From NCBI GenBank assembly GCA_023078555.1, contig CM041197.1, positions 578,501-642,500 on the forward strand: a stretch of DNA of 64,000 bases, given 5' to 3'. The notes under the pieces are model-generated. The model saw only the letters and a program-made list of their open reading frames with translations. It was not told where the DNA came from and did no database searches. Shown here one piece after another: positions 56,895-64,000 of the stretch. How positions within the stretch are numbered: the first letter of the stretch is position 1; each line of letters opens with the position of its first letter. Source of the DNA: Ulva prolifera (lineage: Eukaryota; Chlorophyta; Ulvophyceae; Ulvales; Ulvaceae). The position numbers and the translations under genes were made by a program.

Positions 56895-58694
56895 ATGTTG
56901 AAGTCCATCGTGGCACTGTCACTGCTCCTGGCGAGCACCGCCCGGGCCGAAGAAGTGCTCGTCGCTGGTGCCGCCAGGCACCGCCGCGAGCTTCAGAGCA
57001 CAGTCACCACAAGCCACTACAGCTACACGCACTCAGGTGAGACACTACCATTAAGTTTTCTGGGCATGTGGTGAGTTCTGTGCGTGTTGCGTGGGTGTCT
57101 GGGTCTGTACTTGACCTGCTTGATTCTCTCGCGGTGCGGCCCGCCTCGACGCATTTATCCTTGTGACACTACCATAAAGCCAGGCATCCCTGACTGGTGT
57201 TTGCAGTGCACGTGGCAGGGACCCCGAGGCGCAACCGAGATGCATGAGGAATACATGTCTGCAAGCCAACATGACTCTGCTGTTTACGTATACCCAGTCG
57301 ACGTGTATCATACAAAACTGGTGGCGAGTTCTGTGTGACACGGCCGAGGCAGGGGAACGCGAGTTACAGTCCATGCCTAGGCTGATGTCGTGTGCAGCGT
57401 GTGCTGAATTTTGCTATGGTTTCAGGCTGCTGCCAGTGATCGAAAGCATGTGAAGCATGAGTTTCCTTTTTGTGCAAAGAAGGGGTGCCGTGATGATGCA
57501 GGTCATGTGACGCAGCCAACCGTGGTGTTGAACGGGCACACGCTTCATCATGATGGCCATGGCAGTGACAGTGACAGCGATGGCGGCCACAACAGCGGCG
57601 GCGGCCACAACAGCGGCGGCGGCCACAACAGCGGCGGCGGCCACAACAGCGGCGGCGGCCACAACGACAGCGGCGGCCACAACAGCGGCGACGGCCACAA
57701 CAGCGGCGGCGGCCACAACAGCGGCCAACACGTCCGTGTGCACTACACCTGCCACAACGGTGTCGGCAACGGCTGCGGCAACGGCGGTGGCAGCCACAAC
57801 AGTGATGGTGGCCACAACAGCGACAGCGACGGAGGCAACAGCAGTGGTAGCAACCACAACAGCGGCGGCAACCACAACAGCGGCGGCAGTACCAACAGCG
57901 GCGGGAGCCACAACAGCGATGGGAGCCACAACAGCGGCGGCAGCGACAGCGGCCATAACAGCGGCGGCAGCGACGGCAACGACAACAGCAACGGCAGCCA
58001 CAACAGTGATGGGAGCCACAACAGTGATGACGGCCATAACAGCGGGGGTAGCCACAACGGCGGCAGCCACAACAGCGACGGCAGCGGCGGCAACCACAAC
58101 AGCGACGGCGACCACAACAGCAGCGGCGGCCACAACAGTGATGGTGGCCACAACAGCGGACACAACAGCGGCGGCGGCCACAACAGCAGCGGCGGCCACA
58201 ACAGCGGCCACAACAGCGGCCAACACGTCCGTGTGCACTACACCTGCCACAACGGTGTTGGCAACGGCTGCGGCACCGGCGGCCACAACAGCGGCGGTGG
58301 CCACAACAGTGATGGTGGCCACAACAGTGATGGTGACCACAACAGCGGCGGCAGCGACGACGGCGACAACAGTGGTGGGAACCACAACAGCGGCGACCAC
58401 AACAGCGGTGGCAGCGACGGTAACCACAATAGCGGCAGCAACCATAACAGCGGCGGCAGCCACAACAGCGGTGGCCACAACAGCGGCGGCAGCGACAGCA
58501 ACCACAACAGCAGCGGCGACCACAACAGCAGCGGCGACCACAACAGCAGCGGCGACCACAACAGCGATGGCGGGCACAACAGCAGCCACGGCAGTGGACA
58601 CGGCAGAGTGCATGTCACCAGCCGCAGCGGCGGCCACAGCACGACCCGCAGCGCAGCTGGGCCACAGTTTAGCCTGGGGAGGAAGCACCTGTGA
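56895..58694 (+). CDS. Secreted His-Asn-Ser-Gly repeat protein, two exons (444 aa)
   Basis: Exon 1 is 56895-57036 (47 codons plus 1 nt) and exon 2 is 57502-58694; the donor is CTCAG/GTGAGA and the acceptor GATGCAG/GT. The phase-1 junction keeps the frame to TGA at 58692. The signal peptide (MLKSIVALSLLL.. to ARA) precedes Glu-Glu and R-E-L-Q at residues 31-34. Exon 2 consists largely of repeats of H-N-S-G-G, H-N-S-D-G and related units. Two copies of a Cys-containing module, G-Q-H-V-R-V-H-Y-T-C-H-N-G-V-G-N-G-C-G, lie near 57724-57780 and 58219-58275. The C-terminus (G-R-V-H-V-T-S-R-S-G, ending G-R-K-H-L) is basic. Regular His suggests metal or pH responsiveness, and two Cys per module suggests disulphides; both are inference. 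The intron holds an L-B tail. Long frames on other strands over exon 2 are repeat artefacts. Confidence 0.85.
57056..57167 (+). mobile_element. L-B retrotransposon tail in an intron, 112 bp
   Basis: It is flanked by GACACTACCATTAAG (57041-57055) and GACACTACCATAAAG (57168-57182), one mismatch. It ends ..GCATTTATCCTTGT, a variant of the L-B terminus. It lies 4 bp after the splice donor GTGA of the 56895-58694 gene. Confidence 0.85.
57550..58600 (+). repeat. Coding minisatellite (CACAACAGCGGCGG-type units)
   Basis: Imperfect tandem units of about 15-18 nt, interrupted by two copies of a Cys-containing segment about 495 bp apart. The pattern suggests a past duplication of a block of about 500 bp. 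Confidence 0.9.
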
Positions 58695-61600
58695 AGCGGG
58701 ACTATGGCTACAACATAGCAGACCAGCCTTGTGTTTGAGAGCAGGGCAGATGAGCAAACTTGAGGGATTTGAGTTTGTTGGAGACGACCTACCATTATAC
58801 CGGTGCCCCGGGAAATGCGTCCGAGCAAGAAGGGCTGTACCGAGAACTGCTGCCTACCTGTTGCTACGATGTACAACACTATGATGTGTCGTAGGGGGAA
58901 CATGTGGGGTGGTGCAACATGATCAGCTGCATGGAGCGGATGAGATAATAAGGGCTGCCTGTGTCCGGTTGTGGTTGACGCAGGGCCACCAGTATGCCAT
59001 GCTGTGGCTGATGCAGTAGGCCCAGATGGCAAGTGTATGGTTTTGAAGACATGTGCTCGTTCCAAGCAACATGTCATGTCCAATGACGCCAGAAAGATGT
59101 AACCTATTCATCCAGTGTTCATTGCCGGGATGCATGCATCTGTACAGCCATGGCACTCCACTTCTGCACCAAGCGTCAGAATGTTGTATCATAGCGGCCT
59201 CAGCCAGATCATGGATTTATATCGAAGCAGCCGGTGCCAAAGGATGGTGGTGATTGAATTGGTACAATTGGATGATGCAAGCGGAAAACACGCCTACTTG
59301 AATGGCAGGTACATGCCACTCGACTGAAACGGTGCTGAGCAGTTTTGACTGGGTGACTTCTGGTAGCGCAGCTATCAAAGATTGTCCTGTGTAGGCGCAA
59401 TAGATGGGGATCCTTTGCACCATTTGCTCCTCGGCCGCAGTCAAAGAAGACTGTACAAGGCTGCACATGCAGACTGATCACCTGAACGGAGGCGCAACTG
59501 TGCCCTCACATAGCAGAGATGCTGGAGTGGCGGGTTTCTGGGCTTCCTCACATCCACAAATTGAGTACCTGGATCGTCGTTGGCACCTCTACTTCATTGA
59601 TGTACTGGCCCATAAGTATTTTGTCAGGAACAACCCCCATTGTGGCGTGAACTGAAAGGCAGTGAGAATTGGAAATGCACACGCCCCATGCCATGCTGCA
59701 TAGAGCTACAGATGCGGCTCGAGGTTGCAGGGATGGTGGTGCAAGTGATTTCAGAGGCAGGTGTCTGCTGTTTGGACATCTGCTTTGGATGAGGTACACG
59801 GGTGAGGCACACGTTTCAGGCTGTGGCAGAGGGTGCAAGCACCAGCCACAGCACTGCTGATAACCAAAATACAGATGTGGCACGAAATGGTCAACAAAAA
59901 TCTAATCTAGCAGCACCATTTCGGGAAATGATCAGTGTGGTCAGGAGAGGATCTATCAGCCAGACGACATAAACGTACATATGTTGAGCACAACCCAGCA
60001 TACACAGCTCCATACCAGCTTGTTTTCCACGTACGCAGCATGGCTTGGTAGCTCTCCTGGCAAATTGGTCAGCGATGTGCTGAGCTGCTAACGAACAAGC
60101 ATCGGCTGTATACACAGCGCACCTCACGACAGAACGCAGACCGAATAAAAAGGCATTCTCAGTGCAGATTTTGTTAGCTGGAGAAGCAACGCCACCTGAG
60201 CGGCGAGGCCTACGTAGCATGCTCAGAACAGTAGATGCGCCTGTGGTGACTGTCCCTGCAACGCCGACCCAGCACGCCTGTATAGAAACCTCGGCAAAAG
60301 CCTGGTATGTAGGCTACGCTCAGGCTGAAGCGGACGGACGCTCATGTATGAAGCGGGATTGCCTTGCCAATCGTCGGATGCCTGAGCAGCGCAAAGCCAC
60401 GTAGTCGATAGCAGAGCCATGAAGCTCCTATTCTTGACATACATGGTATGCAGTGTCTGATGTCGGAGCATGCCCATGCTATGTTTTCAGGAGCAAGCGC
60501 CACGATGCGATCGGTGCTCCCGTCGCCACAGGAAACGAAGACAGCTGCCGATAGGACAAGCGTAGTCCGTATGATGCTCGCAGACTTCACTATGAGTTCA
60601 AACTGTCATATTCTATCAGTCATGTGTCTGGAGACTACGATGTAAGCCGAGGCACCTGCAATGGTACTCGGGCGACAAATGATTAACGGGGTCTGGTTGT
60701 CGCGGCCTATGTACACGCTTTTGTATAACATCTACTCGATTACCTGATACTGATGGTAATGTGAGGCGTAGCTGTAAACCTCCTGGCTGCACTGTACCAA
60801 CTGGCGGGACCAATGGCGATGCGGCATCTTTGCAACCGCGCCGAGGAAATAACACTAGAACTTCAGCCTGCAAGATACGCTAGAGCTGGGCAGCCTGTTA
60901 TGGTTCATGCACGGCGCACATCTGAGTCCACGGAACCTTCCTTGCTTGTTCGTCGCTCGCCTTGCTGTCGCTAGCGATTGACCTGTTCTCCGTCAAATGA
61001 TGTTCTCATTGCGTATCGTAATACAATGGTAACGGGGCATAGCATCCCTGCAGAAGGGAACTTTGGAGTCCAATCATGTGCCAGGCTGAGGTATGTGCCC
61101 AAGCTACCACCCCACAACAGTCTAAAACTGCATCAGGCCGACAAATGGGAATCACCTGAACGCTGAACTGCGTAGCCTCGCAGTCCGAGTGCAATGCAAG
61201 CTGGTCTTGGTCCCCTTGCATGCCCGCCGTCTCCTCGTGTCCAGGTCAATGACAATTAGACCGTGATAGCCCACTGGACTGTGTGCACCTCTGCTGGCGA
61301 CACAGTTCGCCTCTACATCCTGTGCACCCAGCAAACACATCATGCTGTGGCACGGTCGCAGCTTGCATGGCCATGATTTTCACAGCAGCAGACCATCGGC
61401 GGCAGCCAGCATTCCTGTAGCTGTCCAGGAGCATGTGCGGTCATGCCGGTACACGTAAGCATGTGATGGTGCCGGCGCCCGCCTGCATGACACGTCTGCC
61501 TCCCTCGGCCGTCCATGCATATGTGGGTAGGTGGGTGAGCAGCTGCATAGCTACATTACATCTCTGCCAGCAGCAAACACCGCCACGTGCCAGCATGATC

Positions 61601-62260
61601 CATGGCCTGCACGTGCCATATCATATGATGGCGTGCGGCATACACTACTCTGACACGACGCGCACAGCGGGTAGCGCCACAGCGGCAACACCGCCACGTC
61701 CTTGATCTCGGAGTGGAGCTGTCTGCAGCATGTATGCATGTGGACACCGCCCGCTTGTGGCTGCAGGTGTCCACATGTGGCGGCATCAGGCCTCGAGGTC
61801 TGATGTAGTTTCGTTTGCCGTGTTTCTGGAGTTTCACAGATGCGCTTGAGGAGGAACTATGTGGTGCTGTGAAATCCCTTCTGGTGTTGACTGCTTGACT
61901 CACACACTGCTGAAGAGGTTGAGCGAAGCCACAGGTGGTCGTCTCGGCCTGTGATCGGCACGTCAGATGCATCATCTAGTGCACTTGTAACCTGAAGCAC
62001 TTTTCAGACGGTGCTATGCCGCGTGTCGCCGTGTCCACCGCCATCACTCCGGCTTTCTCCTTGTAACACATACCCACAGACATGCACCCACGCCCAGGCA
62101 CCCAACACCCTCAGCCAAGCAGCAGCCCCACGCGCACGCCCCGACAAGTTGTAACCGCGCCAGCGTGGTGGAGGCGGCCCAACCTAAATGCCCGGCAGCC
62201 AAGCTCCCCCCCCTACCCCCCCCCCCCCCCCCCCCTGTGTGGCCTATGGCCTATGGACAT
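58695..62260. other. Intergenic, nothing coding recognised
   Basis: An L-B-like terminus (CTCCGGCTTTCTCCTTGTAACACA) lies at about 62047-62070 and a poly-C tract at 62216-62235. Otherwise 58695-62000 shows no gene, RNA or bounded repeat. Confidence 0.4.
62216..62235 (+). repeat. Poly-C tract, 20 nt
   Basis: Homopolymer on the + strand, preceded by another eight C at 62206-62213. Confidence 0.95.
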
Positions 62261-62451
62261 CCGGCAGGATCGCGTCCTCCAGGTCCGCATCATACCGCAA
62301 CGTAACACGGCAAAATTGCCGTGTTACCGACACCACAGCCGACTGAGTTGTGAGTGCGATTGTTGTGTTCGTGTGTGTGTGAGTGTGTGTTGATGTTGAT
62401 GCGGATGAGATTCGGTTTCAGTGTATGTTTTCTCCCGTTCACTCTTTTGTA
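62261..62451 (+). mobile_element. L-A retrotransposon copy with inverted 5' segment
   Basis: 62261-62300 is the reverse complement of the end of the L-A coding region (CCGGCAGGATCGCGTCC..). About 40 bp of filler follow, containing a hairpin GTAACACGGCAA/TTGCCGTGTTAC. Then the element continues in normal orientation from GACTGAGTTGTGAG (62341) to CACTCTTTTGTA. A flipped 5' part joined to a normal 3' part is the signature of twin priming. No clean target duplication was found. Confidence 0.75.
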
Positions 62452-62761
62452 GCAATTTTGCCGGCTTGGTAATTGTGTTCTTGCGACGCTCGCTGTTGTC
62501 GGGGCGCCGCCCGCCTCGTCGCCTCTGACCTTGTACCGCATTGTTACGCTGAGGCGGCCGCGGCGGCGGCGGCGGCATACATACCGCCTCATCAGGGTCC
62601 CGTGTGTAACATTCCACATTTGCCTTGAACGCTGCTGGGTTCAGCTTTGGAATACTGCAGCTGTGCACCACTGACATGCTGATCACAGCTACATCATCAC
62701 CTCACCTAGGATACTCTGCATACTCATATGATGCACCTCAACTGCACACAGTGGCACTGCT

Positions 62762-62812
62762 GTGTTTTTTTCTGGCGACGTTGCCAGTCTCTCGGTTTTT
62801 GTCCTTGTAGCG
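62762..62812 (+). mobile_element. L-B retrotransposon tail, 51 bp
   Basis: It lies between two 20-bp copies beginning CTGCACACAGTGG (62742-62761) and CTGCACACGGTGG (62813-62832), one mismatch. It ends TTTTTGTCCTTGTAGCG. A second, similar tail (62833-62882, ending GACTTTGTCCTTGTAGCG) follows directly. Confidence 0.8.
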
Positions 62813-63127
62813 CTGCACACGGTGGCACTGCTTTTACTTTACTGGCGATGCTACCAGCCTCTCCGACTTTGTCCTTGTAGCGCATTTACGGCATATTCAG
62901 GAGCGGTTCCTGAGTCAGCATGCGTTGCGGTCGGCTGCCCTTTGACCACCGCTGCATCTCGAAATGGCAAGGCCCCTGCGCAAAGACATTGGCAGTCACA
63001 GGAATGACCATGCATGATGGACACGTATGCATGCCCCATAGGTACACAACAGGCTGCAAGCACTTCCCGGACTGATCTGCACCAATTCATGCCCGTGGTG
63101 CACCATGTGTCCATGTCACACCATATG

Positions 63128-63262
63128 TTGTGGGTGTCTGCCATGCGGGGATTGGGCGCCGTGTCCGGGGTTGCCGTGGGTGAGCATCTCCTTACGTGCA
63201 TGGCTTGGCGAGTTGGCGTACTTCTTCGTTGCCCTGGCGGTTCTACCGGCCACTCCGGCTTT
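63128..63262 (+). mobile_element. L-B retrotransposon tail, 135 bp
   Basis: It is flanked by a perfect 19-bp duplication (63109-63127 and 63263-63281; GTCCATGTCACACCATATG). It is homologous over its whole length to the inverted copy at 51445-51592. The 3' terminus overlaps the duplication by the bases GTCC. Confidence 0.85.
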
Positions 63263-63539
63263 GTCCATGTCACACCATATGCTGTCCCAGTATTTTGCCT
63301 GGAGATCACCTGCGATTTTATCTGCAGCCCTACGTATCTTTGTGTGTGCCTGCCCGACGGGCTGCCGGCAGCTCTGTGTGATTTTGCCCGGTCCATGCAT
63401 ATGCATTGCGAAACGGCCACCGTACCTACGCAGGCGCCGCATCCCTCGCCGGCATCTCGGCATTGGTTCTGCTGTCAATGTGCAGTTCCACATACGTGTA
63501 CACCGCCATCTCTGCCGGCGAGGAGAAGAAAGAACGGGG

Positions 63540-63547
63540 AAGTACAC

Positions 63548-63590
<43 letters not shown>

Positions 63591-63667
63591 CACACACACC
63601 ACACACACAACCACACACCCACACACACACCACACACACACCACACACACACACTATACAACACACA

Positions 63668-63701
<34 letters not shown>

Positions 63702-63731
63702 GCACACACACACCACCCACACACACACAAC

Positions 63732-63769
<38 letters not shown>

Positions 63770-63917
63770 CCAAAGCACACACACACACACAGAAACCACA
63801 GGCACACACACACAGCACACACAACAAACACACACACACACACAGCACAACACACACACACACACCACACACACACTAACCACACCCCCAGGACTTCACA
63901 ACACACACACACACACA

Positions 63918-64000
<83 letters not shown>
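63540..64000. repeat. CA microsatellite, at least 460 bp, running off the window
   Basis: Mostly (CA)n with short interruptions (CCACAC, AAAGCAC, GAAACC). No telomere-type repeat is present. It gives the false His-Thr and Cys-Val frames here. Confidence 0.95.

Noticed and set aside
57550..58600. CRISPR-like array
   Set aside because: The units are contiguous coding repeats without unique spacers in a spliced eukaryotic gene; no cas genes.
57414..58884. Ala/Val-rich and Ala/Thr-rich long frames over the H-N-S-G repeat exon
   Set aside because: Trinucleotide-like repeats rich in GGC and CAC keep several frames open. Only one frame joins the signal exon and carries Cys modules.
63406..63996. 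His/Thr and Cys/Val frames at the right edge
   Set aside because: Direct translation of CA or GT microsatellite.
63540..64000. Possible telomere
   Set aside because: The repeat is (CA)n, not a TTAGGG-like unit, and is an ordinary microsatellite.

Overview
This is eukaryotic nuclear DNA. The signs are spliced two-exon genes with GT-AG introns, a eukaryotic-type tRNA-Ile, hAT-like MITEs, 5'-truncated non-LTR retrotransposons, microsatellites and low gene density. I cannot name the species. A microalga or other protist fits best: secreted low-complexity proteins, roughly balanced base composition, many TGCATGCA-like strings. I did not recognise any housekeeping protein-coding gene.

The main content is a dispersed cluster of one gene family, six members over about 53 kb. 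They lie at 5211-6375 (+), 13670-11707 (-), 20789-22697 (+), 26952-29248 (+, damaged first exon), 41996-44305 (+, in-frame TAG) and 56895-58694 (+). All follow one plan. A short first exon encodes a signal peptide of the form M(A)W/L-K-x-x-V-A-L-S-x-L-L-A-G-x-A-V-x-A followed by Glu-Glu; most members then carry an R-x-L-Q motif. A phase-1 intron of about 0.5-0.9 kb follows, with its donor next to a Gly codon. One large second exon encodes a low-complexity body that differs between members: Asp/Lys/Tyr-rich, Gly/Tyr/Ser-rich, His/Ser/Lys-rich, RGG-rich, or His-Asn-Ser-Gly repeats. Two members (5.2 kb and 42 kb) share a small Tyr-rich two-Cys module. Two others (20.8 kb and 27 kb) are a tandem duplication that includes 3' flank. 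The products look like extracellular matrix, cell wall, adhesive or mineral-associated proteins; this is inference from composition and the signal peptide.

Between the genes lies repeat-rich DNA. Two non-LTR retrotransposon lineages are present as 5'-truncated copies with target-site duplications (TSDs) of about 11-24 bp. L-A keeps a coding end with a C-x-C/H/C zinc-finger-like motif, and its 3' end reads TTTTGTAA. L-B keeps a coding end finishing ..LTGHPA-stop, and its 3' end reads TTTGTCCTTGTAAC. Some copies are only 15-60 bp long but are still recognisable by their duplications. A family of about 100-bp MITEs has CAGTGTTGGG termini and 8-bp duplications (hAT-like), and two copies lie within introns of the secreted-protein genes. 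There are also several perfect palindromes, a 1.6-kb unit with long inverted ends (47.2-48.8 kb), diverged dispersed repeats, poly-C tracts all on the + strand, and a long CA microsatellite at the right edge. One tRNA-Ile(AAU) gene lies at 50949-51022.

Exon borders were derived by hand from reading-frame continuity and splice-site fit. They are consistent across the family but have no transcript support here.
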